NCBI GenBank assembly: GCA_947568835.1 | Contig: OX387610.1 | Span: 13,993,001-14,057,000, forward strand | DNA length: 64,000 nt | Source: Protonemura montana | Lineage: Eukaryota > Arthropoda > Insecta > Plecoptera > Nemouridae | Reading direction: 5' to 3' | Shown here: positions 45,911 through 57,990 of the stretch, in pieces | Numbering within the stretch: position 1 is the first letter of the stretch | Layout of the letters: each line of letters starts with the position of its first letter | The notes under the pieces: generated by a model | What the model was told of the DNA's origin: nothing | What the model saw: only the letters and a program-made list of their open reading frames with translations | The model's database searches: none | Program-made: the position numbers and the translations under genes

Positions 45911-47936
45911 GAGACAATGGTTTGTGATTTACGTTTGCTTCTTATTGAATTGATAAGGAAGATTGGTTAGACGGGTATATAGGAGCAAAGGAGAGGCACG
46001 GTTTTTTTTTTTGGAAATTATTGGTGTTTGTGATCGTAAACCAATTTGACTTCGGTTTTAACACTTTTTTTTTTGAAGTTTTATATGAGATTTATCTCTA
46101 GCAATGATAAATTCTATACCAGACGCGTCATTACACATTTTTTTCTTCCTTTCACTTCATTTAATGCGTTTATTCTTTGATTAAAACAGACCCCTCCACA
46201 TCGTTCAGAATTTAACTGCTTTAAACGTGAAAACCCGAAAAAAAAAAATTTTTACAGATTAATTTGCGTCACTAAAAAGCCAAGCCACAAAAAAAAAACG
46301 AAAACAAAATTAAATTTTAACATTCCGTTAGCGAAAAAACGAGAGAAACCTCCTAAAAACCCACTAACTTAACGACGGCACAAGCATAAGCGATATTTTT
46401 TTCAAGTTCAATCTATTTTAATAGCAGCGAGTTTGCCGATTAAATATTTAATAGCTCAATAAATGGTGTGATGTCTTTATTCTCTGAGATAAGAACATCT
46501 GTGTTCTCTTTTCCACAACTTACTTGCAGCTCCCCTTTCGGCGTCGTAAACTGAACGCGTGCGTGACTCGACAGTACATATAAACTGCAAAGTGCACTTA
46601 TTCGCCCTTCTTAAACAAACCTGGCGGCCGAATTGTTCTACAGTCTGTACCAAAGAATGTAAACACTGGCTTATTTAGCTGAATACCACGCTATAATACC
46701 ATGGAATGATACCATGGCATAGACAATACCTTATACCAAAGTCCTTTTGTATTTGGTGCTTTGCGTTGAGGTAGGTAAGAGTTAAATATAGTATTTTGTG
46801 CCATTTGGCATCAGACATTTTCATCTTAAAAGAGATACTAAAGTTTTTTCTAGCTATGTTATCACATAGAAGTGCAGTTGCATTTACAAAAATTAGTATT
46901 CTACACAAAATCAAGTTGCGTTTACTGTATTATTTTATCTTTTATTGCTATTTTTACTGATTAAAACATAGCTGGAAATCTGTTTTGATAAAATTAGTTG
47001 AACAAAGAGAAAAATTACAAAGGATTTAAGTAATTTTGTAGCTTGCTCGAGCCCAAACTTGTGATACGTTCTTATTTGAAACATACTATAGGTGAGCCAC
47101 TAAAGTCTCACAATCCACAAAAGTAACAGCCCAAGGCAGAAAGCTAGTTTCGTCAACTTTAACTTCGCTGACTTCATTTGCGACTGAGTTACGTTTATTA
47201 CCTAACGTGATGAACTTTGGGGGAGCTGAGCGATATCATCTTTGAGTGACACTTCTCGTGAGTGCTCCAGATATTTTTAGAAATATTCACATGTTCACAG
47301 ATGGAGGGGCGATTGTCTCGCGTTGCTAGTTAGTATCGCAGTGCTATTTCTTTGCACCTATTTTTGCGTTTTAGTCACAACGGATTTCATTTTCAAACAA
47401 GTTAACAAAGCATTTAAGCCATTTTGTACAGTTGACATTTCAATTGCACGTGCCTAGTACTCGAGTAACATCAAAAAATTTAAATTGAATTTACATATCC
47501 AACGGTTTTTGTCATTTTTAAACAACACAACGACATTTTTTTCTGAAATTTTGGTTAAAATCAATTCAATTTAACGTCCTGCTTTCTAAACCGAGGAATT
47601 TAACACAATTTCAAGTGACAATAGTGTGGTTTTTTTTTTGCGTAGCGACCGAATCAATAACGTCTCCCTTCACAAGATTATAAAAAGAAATCAATCGATT
47701 GTGAACAACCACAATTTGCCTTGCGGTCCTCTCGTTTTACTGGTAGTGCAACATGAAAGTATATACTCTCATTGCAATTCAGTTTTGCAGTATAGTTGGG
47801 TAAAGTATGATTAGCTAGGAAGTAGGTTCAGTTGAAAGTAGGCCTTCAGGCTGTAGATTCAGGCGCCTTTATTAAACTAGATAAACCGAATGATGCGACT
47901 TAACTGTCATGCTTGATTAGGTAATTTAATGATTTA
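45911..47936. other. No gene seen
   Basis: AT-rich DNA with unrecognised short ORFs. Confidence 0.5.
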
Positions 47937-48470
47937 TTTATTTATTTATTTATTTATTATTTTCCGTCGCACAGTATTCAGGTACATAATATTTTAACAT
48001 ACAAGTTAGGCTCACTCCATAATAGTTTTATTTTTTAAATAAAGCCGGAGTCTTGGAAATAGTCAGGTTATAAATCATGTCATAAAATACAATAAAATGT
48101 TATAGTTTACAGTATAGTTATAAACAGTTTGTTCCCTTTAAATAGTCATTAATGCTATAAAAAGCGTTATTCATTAGGTAGTTTTTTATTTTACATTTGT
48201 ACACATCTCTGCTTACATCTAGAGTTTTGAGATGATTCGGGAGACCGTTGTATATATGGACTCCGATTCTGGAGGGGTCTCTTGCTGAAAAACTTGGTAA
48301 GATTGTGATATTGTTTGCTATGAACATTTCTTTGATTACTGAATCTTTGTAGTGTGATGAAATTTGTATCAAAACAATGTTTAATAAAGTTTGTTATTTC
48401 TGTTGAAAATGCCTTCACTAATAAAAAAGCATTTTTTTTTTTAAGTGTGAGTTTTATCAAGTTTAATCGA
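47937..48470 (-). mobile_element. 3' end of a non-LTR retrotransposon, decayed
   Basis: The minus-strand frame at 48372-48118 contains IGVHIYNGLPNHLKTLD and KCKIKNYLMNNAFYSINDYL. This is the C-terminal pattern (IYN-LP--lK...FK--LK-yL---FYS--eyL) typical of jockey-like and other insect non-LTR reverse transcriptase ORFs. Overlapping frames (48191-48460) indicate a frameshift. Downstream on the same strand the element ends in a TAAA-repeat tail (plus strand TTTA repeats, about 47935-47962). The catalytic RT motif is absent, so this is a 5'-truncated copy. Confidence 0.72.
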
Positions 48471-49284
48471 TGATCAAAGCAGTTTATTTGTTTGCTATGT
48501 TAAACAAAATTAGGATTTCCTCCCAACTGCTGTCATTTGTAATTACTATTAGTTTTAAACATGTCTGGTCTGCGGTAAAATTAACTAATTTCAAATAAAA
48601 ATCATTCGCGTTTTAGTAGGATATATGTTTTTAAACGCGAACGTGAACGGAACGGGTGGCATGTCACGAACACTTCTACCGAAAACAGATTTTAATCAAA
48701 AGTCCATTTCACCTTGGACCTAATAACTTAATCAAGGAGTTAATAAATCCGCGTTAACTTGATGGCTGTTATACGTCGGATGGTATTCAATTTATTAACA
48801 GAGGAATAAATCACAGACAATTAATATCAACGTCACAACGGAAGTGCATTTCAATTATTCGTGGTGAAAAAATATTGTAACATGGTTTCCTACTCGCTTT
48901 GATCACCGATCTGTTCAGAATTCACCCTTGTTAATGAAGATTTGAAATCAAATTTGAAAAAAATACATATTTTTGTCACATTTTTATTGTGTTTTCATCA
49001 GCACGTTTGGCTAGAAACAAGCTAAATTTTGGATACTCCAAAGCTTCTCAATTTTTGCTTTTTTTGTAACTGTCTTTTAAAGCCAGAAATTCAAACTTGT
49101 GTTCCTAAAATTCCATTAAAATTATCAGTCCCTAAACTTTGCTCAAAAGATCACCTGCATCTAAAAGGGGACGCCATACTTTAGCACCATTTATGCAACT
49201 TTTTGCACCCTAGTATCTTTCATCAAGCATTTTATCACTTTCATACTTCCAGTCTTGGGTCTTGTGTATGATGGGAAACCATAC
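48471..49284. other. No gene seen
   Basis: AT-rich sequence between the non-LTR relic and the 5S head array. Confidence 0.45.
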
Positions 49285-49540
49285 CAGGGCAGTGTTCCTC
49301 GACTTTGATGATCTCACGAGAACCGGTGTTTCCAACACGCCAAACCGTTCGGTGGTTACCCATCAAATACCTGACCCAGCGCAGTGTTGCTTAACTTCAG
49401 TAATCTCACGAGAACCGGTGTTTCCAACACGCCAAACCGTTCGGTGGTTACCCATCCAATACCTGACCCAGCGCAGTGTTGCTTAACTTCAGTGATCACC
49501 CGAGGACCTGTGTTTCCAACACGCCAAACCGTTCAGTAGA
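49285..49540 (-). mobile_element. Tail-less tandem array of three 5S-like heads
   Basis: Read on the minus strand, each unit runs AACGGTTTGGCGTGTTGGAA, ACACCGGTTCTCGTGAGATC, ACTGAAGTTAAGCAACACTG, then GGTATTGGATGGGTAACCAC. Units are about 92 bp apart. This is the best 5S rRNA match in the window and includes the ACCGGTTCTCG part lost elsewhere. No 36-bp module or SINE body follows. Confidence 0.85.
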
Positions 49541-50237
49541 ATTATTCGACTTGTAAGCTAAATTAACTGACCCCAAAACTCTGTATCCAGAATACAAAGC
49601 CAATCAATCAATGACCACCGTTTCCACCTAACTTAACCTCTATCAGAACATACCTAAGTCCAATTTCCGAACCCCCATCACGTGCAAAGCCAATAACATA
49701 AATTACCCCTTTGATAATCTCAAAATATGACCACTATATGGCCTACAGTTCAATTGCACTATCTCAATGCAATCGTAGACGTACGGTGCTAGTTTGATGA
49801 GGGAGTTAGTAGTAATGGACCAGGTATGGATTCATGAAGGGTTGAAATGCGTACAGAAGCTAATCCAGAGAATAAACATTCGCAGAACGGTGTGTTAGGG
49901 TGGGGTTAGGGTGGTGGTGAGGGTGGTTCCCCCCCCCCCCCCACCACCCCGGCTATTGTAAACTAAAGTGTGAATCCCATCTGGTCATAGGGGTGTGATG
50001 CGAAATGACGAGTGGAAATGCATTACCGATATTATGTTGCGTAATGGTTCTGACAAGCTATGTGGTTAGGAAAATTGTAATGTTTGTTGGGAGAAATGGG
50101 AAATGCAAAGCATTGACGCTGAATTTTATGCTAATTTATGAAGAAACAGTTTAGTTTAGAATGGTGTAGCATGTGAGGGTCATTAAATATGATCTTAAGG
50201 GTTTTTAAGAAGATTAATAACCTTTCAAAAATTGGTG
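49541..50237. other. No gene seen; 14-bp poly-C tract
   Basis: GGGTGGTGAGGGTGG precedes a run of 14 C at 49929-49942. No other feature is seen. Confidence 0.5.
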
Positions 50238-50372
50238 GCCTTACGGGGATTCGAACTCCAATCTCTACCATTTTGGCATCCATTTTTGATAGGTTATTAG
50301 TGTTAATAATGATAAAATATCCTGCGCATTGCAAGCGTTTGCAATTTAAATCAGATTTCCAAATTGACTCCA
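50238..50372 (+). mobile_element. tRNA-SINE family copy, diverged
   Basis: Contains GGGGATTCGAACTCC (B-box-like) and the family tail TTTTTGATAGGTTATTAGTG, then CGCATTGCAAGCGTTTGCAA and TTTAAATCAGATTT. The last part recurs at about 62240-62275. The head 5' half is not recognisable. Confidence 0.5.
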
Positions 50373-51164
50373 ATGTTTCTAATTAAATAAAAAACCATAT
50401 CTATGCTCTATGGCTGGATTCGTTTCCTACTGGAAAAAATGAGTATACAAGTGCTTTTAAACCACCTTCTCTTACGAGCTGGTTATTCTTTACTACAGCA
50501 AGAGACGGTAACAAAAGTAAATTCATAGAATACTTCACTAAAAACAAATATCACACGTTCTAGCCTCTGATTTTGGGTAAAAATTACCAAATTCTAACAG
50601 CAGTAGTTTGAAAAAAACTGACAATTTCTCTCGCAACTCATCAGAATCTAACTGCAGATTGTTTTCCATTACCTAAACTATAGTTCGTCTTGCTAAACTT
50701 TTAATTGAAATTTATAATTGCATTTCGTTACTTTTCCCGTTTGCAAAAGAGCACTGCCGTACATTCTAATAATAGATCAATTGCACTAAATTACTTTTTC
50801 AAATTAATTCTTTTCCCTGATTTTTTTTTTTTTTCTTTTACATTTCAGACAAATTGGGTTCTCATTTCGTCTCTACTCGTTGCCCTGCGTATTGCAAAGT
50901 CACTGTGACGAATTTTATTTCCAAATTAGACAATAATTTCATTAAGTCCAGCTCTCGACATTTGACAGACAAGTCGACAGCTATTTCCTAGATTAAATTC
51001 AACTCACCCTCGTCGAGTATTTCAAAAAAGATTTCTTCTTTAGCGAACCAAAAAAAATATATACATCCGAAATTCTAGCGAAACACATCAGGGTATAAGT
51101 TCTCTAGCTCAAGCTTGCTTTTTATTTTAATCAAACGTTTCTATTCGATTCGGACTGGAGGCGT
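50373..51164. other. No gene seen
   Basis: AT-rich DNA. A T16 tract lies near 50820. Confidence 0.45.
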
Positions 51165-51400
51165 AAATCTTGAGCCAACGTCTCCAGCCAGACAAGCGTG
51201 TTACTTGGATATCGGAGATCCAGAGCGGGGATTTATTTTACCTGATTGATGACTCTGAGTTCGAACCCTGGCCGCCTCTCTCTATGCTAATCAGACGTTA
51301 AGAGATTCAAGACATGTTAAGACATGGCGTCTGCCGGGTATTGACCTATCGTGGTAAATCGTGACCGCTTTCAAAGCGATCTACGTTTGAACTTGACTTT
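51165..51400 (+). mobile_element. Possible tRNA-derived SINE of another family
   Basis: GAGTTCGAACCCTGG near 51259 looks like a polymerase III B box, followed by GC-richer, non-coding sequence (GGCGTCTGCCGGGTATTGACC). An A box 35-50 bp upstream is not clear. No second copy in the window confirms it. Confidence 0.25.
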
Positions 51401-52253
51401 TGTACGGAAGGGGAGGTAAACGACAAGGGTGTGAGACGTGGTAGAGGCCGGAGTTAAAAGTGGTGCGATTGATATGGTTCGTATGCCCTTTTCAAAATAG
51501 GAAATAAATCATGCTAATTTTAAGTATGTTTTTACAGCAATATTTAAAATTTTACCAAAATACTTGCAACTAAGACTCAATGAAGCAAGAAAAAAACAGA
51601 AAACTTTCACATTTTTATACTTTTATATCTTATCACAATCACAATGACTGAAAACTCTAAAATGTATCATTCAATATACAAAAAAACACCTTTTTGAACC
51701 TAATTTTCTATAAACAGATAACGCATTCCCTCTATAAAACGTATAACTCACACAAGCAATATAATCAAACACTAGCCGCTTGCACTGCAACTGGCCGTTG
51801 CACTAAATGCACTTGGCTAAATGCCAACAAGTTTAATCTACAAAAATACAACGGCAAGGGGCAAAGACTCAAAAAGCCATTCGTACAAATTACAAACTTT
51901 AGCTGCACAGAATTCCTGTGCAACTTCCATAGTCTGGACCATAACACTAGATAATCTTCATAATCATCGCCGAGGCGCTGGTATAGTTTTTACCAGGCCT
52001 TACACAAATATCGATCCTACTATCTTGCCTACTATCCATTGTAACCCATAAAGTACACGTGCATTACGACTATTATACTACCGCTCGAGCGCTATTCAGT
52101 GGTGGAGCTTATTTCATGTAGATGAAACAATGTGGAGGTGTGCTTTACTGTTTAAATCCACGTAGGGTCGTAGCCTTTCGTGATTATTCCATAAAATACA
52201 GTCAAACTCGAAAGAGAAGATAATATTTTAACGTTGTATGCATTTGTTTCCAA
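51401..52253. other. No gene seen
   Basis: Overlapping ORFs on both strands at 51694-52051 are unrecognised. GAAAGAGAAGATAAT near 52210 weakly recalls the 54-bp unit. Confidence 0.45.
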
Positions 52254-53247
52254 TATACCCGTGGTAATATAAGATAGCAGAATTGAGAAGCTCTGTCAGG
52301 CGATCTCAGCATCTCCTTGGCTACCAAACGTTGAATCTACCATTGAACCTCCTTTGCTAGGCCATGATATACCCGTGGTAACATAAGATAGCAGAATTGA
52401 GAAGCTCTGTCAGGTGATCTCAGCATCTTCATGGCTACCAAACGTTGAATCTACCATTGAACCTCCTATGCTAGGCCATGATATACCCGTGGTAACATAA
52501 GATAGCAGAATTGAGAAGCTCTGTCAGGCGATCTCAGCATCTCCATGGCTACCAAACGTTGAATCTACCATTGAACCTCCTATGCTAGGCCATGATATAC
52601 CCGTGGTAACATAAGATAGCAGAATTGAGAAGCTCTGTCAGGCGATCTCAGCATCTCCATGGCTACCAAACGTTGAATCTACCATTGAACCTCCTATGCT
52701 AGGCCATAGTATACCCGTGGTAACATAAGATAGCAGAATTGAGAAGCTCTGTCCAGTGATCTCAGCATCTCCATGGCTACCAAATGTTGAATCTACTATT
52801 GAACCTCCTATGCTAGGCCATGATATACCCGTGGTAACATAAGATAGCAGAATTGAGAAGCTCTGTCAGGTGATCTCAGCATCTCCATGGCTACCAAACG
52901 TTGAATCTACCATTGAACCTCATATGCTGGGCCATGATATACCCGTGGTGACATAAGATAGCAGAATTGAGAAGCTCTGTCAGGCGATCTCAGCATCTCC
53001 ATGGCTACCAAACGTTGAATCTACCATTGAACCTCCTATGCTAGGCCATGTTATACCCGTGGTAATATAAGATAGCAGAATTGAGAAGCTCTGTCAGGCG
53101 ATCTCAGCATCTCCATGGCTACCAAACGTTGAATCTACCATTGAACCTCCTATGCTAGGCCATGATATACCCGTGGTAACATAAGATAGCAGAATTGAGA
53201 AGCTCTGTCAGGCGATCTCAGCATCTCCATGGCTACCAAACGTTGAT
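52254..53247 (+). repeat. 114-bp tandem repeat, about 8.7 copies
   Basis: Units start TATACCCGTGGTAACATAAG at 52254, 52368, 52482, 52596, 52710, 52824, 52938, 53052 and 53166. Neighbouring units differ at a few positions. The phase is exact throughout, with no indels between units. No frame stays open through the array. Confidence 0.95.
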
Positions 53248-55784
53248 TTTTCTATAGAATCTCTTAAGTTTGATAGTTGTTTTTGTATTAAAAGTTGGCT
53301 ACGAAAATGACTATCATAGAAAAATCTTGTGGTAAAATTGGGTCTTAAAAGACTTGAATTTGGTATCTTCAGAAAATACAGCCAAAGTTCATATTCCGTC
53401 GATCCGCTTCAAATTATCCTGTGAGAGTCTGAATAAATAAGAAACAAAAAGACACCGGAAAAAATAATTAAACTCAGACAGACAATAAAGTAAATCACTT
53501 TATATTTTAATTGTTCATTTCTCAGTTATGTGCACAAAGTCTAGAATCGAGGTTTAATTACTTTTCCCGCCAGAAGTTCAGTCTCGAGCTCAGACTGTTT
53601 GCCGATCTCGAGTCTGGCCGGAATATTTCTTGGAGTTCATTTTCTTTACGCGTAGGCTAAACTGCCGTAAGTCCTACTCTTCGTCCGAGCGCAGAGAATT
53701 TTAATTCAACGTTTTTACTGCATGCGATGCTCAGAATTAAACTGCAGCTTTTGCTATTCCCTGAGCATCTAACATAAAGCGTTCTTGTGCAGTTTATTCT
53801 GAATTTTCTCTTCTACGTTCAGATAACGCAAAAATTTACACATGACGGACTATTCAAAAGCCAGAATTTAGGGTAACTAATAATTTAGACAGACTAAGAA
53901 TGTAGGCAAACTAAAACTGATTAAGGGCATCTCAAAAATGATCCTAAGGAGAATCAGAAAGCTTCTATCAATGATTAAACAGGTTTCAAAGTTCAAGATA
54001 TGACTAACTTCTCTCTCAAGGGAGATACACATCTCTGAGAAGATTTTAAAATTATAATGTGGTCCCCAAATGAGTCTGAAACTGCGTTAAAGCCAGACAT
54101 TTTAAAAATGCAGCAAGTGTAGACGCAATTTTTAGTGAAACTTCAAACAGGAAATAAGCGACAAAGTTTTGGTATACCCCAAAGTATCCATGTTCTTCCC
54201 CCAATATGGTAACCCCTTTTTTGTAAAGTTGTAGTTCCTCTTTAACAAAAATCAGCATTAGCATTGCCGAACACGACCGAGCACGAGCGGCGATTGCCAA
54301 CAATGAGCGACCTCGGCAAGCTACGACCAAACGCCGCTGGCGATTGGGTAGCCATAGCAGCAGTTCGGTAGTAAATGCCCGGGTGGCTGCCAACTACTGG
54401 ATGCCAATTAACACTGTACAGAGCGTGCATGTAATTCCATCAATGCATTAACTAAACCTCACTCTTTACTACGAATCGTCCGAACACCTATTGGAACAAT
54501 CAGCGGCATCGAAGCGACAAACCCTAAATGGATGGTTGTTGTCTAAATTTACAATAATTGGGTTATAGGTTGTACCTGCCAAATAGATGTTTAACCGATT
54601 TGAAGTTTTATCGCCAAAAGTATTTAAAATTCTTTCACCAATCTTTGCACAGCAATGAAACATGAAATTTAAGAAGTTTTTCGGAAAGTTTTTGAGCTCG
54701 TGTGTGTTCGATTTTTTTTTTTAATTTACATATGTCCGGATTAATTTTCTGATTTTTTGTTATGTTTTGCTTTGATCCAGACAGTGGGCTTTAAGTTTTG
54801 ACATCTCAAAATATCGCTACACTCATCGATTACACTGAAAGTTCGTTTGTGTTCAAATGTTCAATTCCTCTGCTCGATCCTTCTCGATCGGTGTTTGTTC
54901 AATTTAATTTAGTGCAAAAACGTGGCGGCCATTTTGTGCTCGTTTCAGATCACTTTGTGTCAGAATGGCTGTTTTTTTTCCTGCACCAGTCTACAAAGCG
55001 GTAGTATGAGTTAGATCCAAGAACAAATGAACAGTGTTTAAAATGATCCACTCTGCTCTGAACTCTCATTTGATTTGCTTTCATAAAACAAAATTCTGTC
55101 AAAAACGAACATTAAGGTATTGTAAAAAAACACTTAATACATTTCTTGTGGAAATTTCGTAAAAATGCGTTCAAATATGCATAAGCCTTTTATCAAAATG
55201 TGTTTGCATTTGCTGTAACATCAAACCATCGAACAAACAGCAATAGACAGAAAAATTGAAGAAAAAAATAATATTTTTTCTTGAGTTCCTTTCATTTCGG
55301 CTATGCTGACAACCAGTCAGGCATGAAATGACATAATAAAGACCCAATTTAGTAAAATTCCATCAAAAAACGAGCTTACATTTCGGCCTACCAACAACAA
55401 AAAATATTACAAACATAGATATTTTCTCAAAACTTTATTATCGCAATCGATTGTTGCTTGTCAATGCAAAGTACTCGTCAACGTAGCTACCTGTGTGCTT
55501 GCACTATCATCGAAGCCATCAATATGTCAAAATGACAGACAAATGATAACGCCTGGCAGCCGGAGGTGCACTCTAAAATATTGATAAATTCGACGACATG
55601 TCCAGTCGATGATTCGCTAGATAACACAGTTGTCTCGATTCGACGGTTTTACAACTAGTTTCGTGTGATATGTACTTTGCCATTGTGATAAAAACGTTGA
55701 TTTTCGTCTAATCGAAAGAATGGACGTCATACCATCATGGCGACATTATGTTCATACTTGAAATAAAGCTTTAATTACAAAATT
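53248..55784. other. No gene seen
   Basis: An AGTCTCGAGCTCAGACT palindrome lies near 53580. A GC-richer patch at 54265-54430 is open on the minus strand in two frames with no known motif. The rest is AT-rich. Confidence 0.45.
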
Positions 55785-56068
55785 TTCAACTATAAGTTGG
55801 ATCTCTAGCTCACAGAAACATCTGAATTTCACTGCATATGATTGGAAGTCGTCATGGCAACAGTTTTAACAAAATGTTCAACTATAAGTTGGATCTCTAG
55901 CTCACAGAAACATCTGAATTTCACTGCATGTGATTGGAAGTCGTCATGGCAACAGTTTCAACAAAATGTTCAACTATAAGTTGGATCTCTAACTCACAGA
56001 AACATCTGAATTTCACTGCATGTGATTGGAAGTCGTCATGGCAACTGTTTCAACAAAATGTTCAACTA
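55785..56068 (+). repeat. 92-bp tandem repeat, 3 copies
   Basis: TTCAACTATAAGTTGGATCT starts at 55785, 55877 and 55969, and a fourth start (TTCAACTAGG) breaks off at 56061. The copies differ at only a few bases. Confidence 0.94.
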
Positions 56069-57309
56069 GGAGGTAAGATTTTGCCAAAATCTGACCTAAG
56101 TATTTATGACAGTTATCTTTTAAGCCGTTAATTATAAGACATAACAGTCGCATACGCTTAAATACCGCTTCAATTTCATTTATAGTTTTTTGAACTTTAA
56201 ATTTAAACTATTTTAAAGAAAAAAAATTGTACTAGACAAGCTTTAAAGCTCTAAAAAGCACGATAGACGATCGCTATGATCAGTGAAGATGCCATGAAAC
56301 CACGCTTAATCGATAAAACAACACCTTAAGCCAGGTAAACTCATTTCTTTGCCCACACCTGAGAAAATAGGGGTGTAATAACAAAACTGTACATAACCCA
56401 AGAAGTCAGGACTGCTTACCATAACCACGACGGATAAAGTACGGTTCCTTAAGGTGTTTCTAACCCAGCATCAGCGATCCTGAACAATCTAAACTTACTA
56501 AAAAGGGGGAGCTACAATTTCAAGATAGGTATAAATGCAAATAAGGTAGATTAGTAGTGGTAAGGGTAGATGCGTAAGTTGCGTAAGGTGATATTGCTCT
56601 CGGTGTGTGTGGGTGGGTGCGTCCATATTACTCAGCTTAGTGGGTATAAATACATAGCCGCGTACACGCTCGAGCCGATATTAATTGCTCTAGGCAAGGC
56701 ACTAAGTGTAATTAATTAGGCAAAGTAGCGAGTAAATTAAACGTTAACTACGGCAATTAAGTCGGGGTGATGGGCGACGGGGTGGGTGGGTGAGAGATGA
56801 AAAATATCCGAGTATTGGTTGTTGTAAATGGAGAGAGTGTTTATTGTCGAATTAATTGTGGTATTGGATTGTTGAGCCGGTTGGACGGTTGCGTTAAATG
56901 TGTGGGTTTAATTTAAGCGCGGAGAATTTTAATTAGAATTTTTGACAAATTATTCGGAGGAGGAACTTGTAAGGTTGAAAGATGTTCTGTGTGTTTTTCG
57001 GTGACATTTTCAATGAGGCGGTTCATTCGTTTTTTTCATTTTATTTTTCTTTTTTTTTGTGCTAGGGGCTAGAATAATTTTGGCCAGTTGAACTAAGGAT
57101 TCTTTACACTCAGAAACAATTCCTTACTTTTTAAAGATCAAAACTTTACAACGCTCTAACTTTTCAAATATCCATACTATTTTAAAACTTGCACACAATT
57201 CATGACAGAAATTTCATGTACTTTTGGTACAACCTGTAGATTTAATTGACCTAATAAAGCTAAATATTGATTTTATGTTTCCTACACACAAAATAGTGGT
57301 TCAGTTTAT
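56069..57309. other. No gene seen
   Basis: AT-rich DNA. GGGTGGGTG-type G-rich patches occur near 56610 and 56780. Confidence 0.5.
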
Positions 57310-57990
57310 TGAAGATCCCTTGAGATCACCGAAGTTAAGTAACACTACGCTGGGTCAGGTATTGGATGGGTGACCATCATACACATGACCAGTTCTGTTC
57401 GGAAGAGAGGTTGGAGGCATGAAAGTTAAGCAACACTGTGCTGAGTCAGGTATTGGTTGGGTGACCATCATACACATGACCAGTTCTGTTTGGGAGAGAG
57501 GTTGGAGGGATGAAAGTTAAGCAACACTGCGCTGGGTCAGGTATTGGATGGGTGACCATCATACACATGACCAGTTCGGTTCGGGAGAGAGGCTGGAGGG
57601 ATGAAAGTTAAGCAACACTGCGCTGGGTCAGGTATTAGATGGGTGACCATCGTGCACATGACCAGTTCTGTTTGGGAGAGAGGCTGGAGGGATGAAAGTT
57701 AGTACAGCAACTTCATTCGCCTTGCTTATCAACCTCTCAACAGCATGGATTTGTGGAGGAATCCTGTTGTTCGCGTTGTACCGTCCTTCGGAAGGGACGT
57801 TAAGCCGGTGGTCCCCTTGGTCTTCAACAGGAGTAGGCTTCGTGCCGGCACCGGGTTTCCTGTCCTTCCTTCTAGGCTAAGTTTGGTTCATCATCATCCT
57901 TATCATCATCCAGTCATTTTTCGAAGCCAGATTAATGCTACACGGACCGTTGTTAAAAAAGTGCGTCGTTAAACACCACAAATAAATAAA
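57310..57990 (+). mobile_element. 5S rRNA-headed SINE, copy 5 (4 tandem heads)
   Basis: It starts TTGAGATCACCGAAGTTAAG, carries four TTGGATGGGTGACC-type cores about 90 bp apart and one 36-bp module. It then has the TTCGGAAGGGACGTTAAGCC hairpin region and the end GTGCGTCGTTAAACACCACA, followed by AATAAATAAAG. The A-rich TAAA-like end suggests mobilisation by a LINE with a similar 3' end. Confidence 0.87.

Noticed and set aside
49285..49540. Functional 5S rRNA genes
   Set aside because: The units are about 92 bp, lack the 3' part of 5S rRNA and carry substitutions also seen in the SINE heads.
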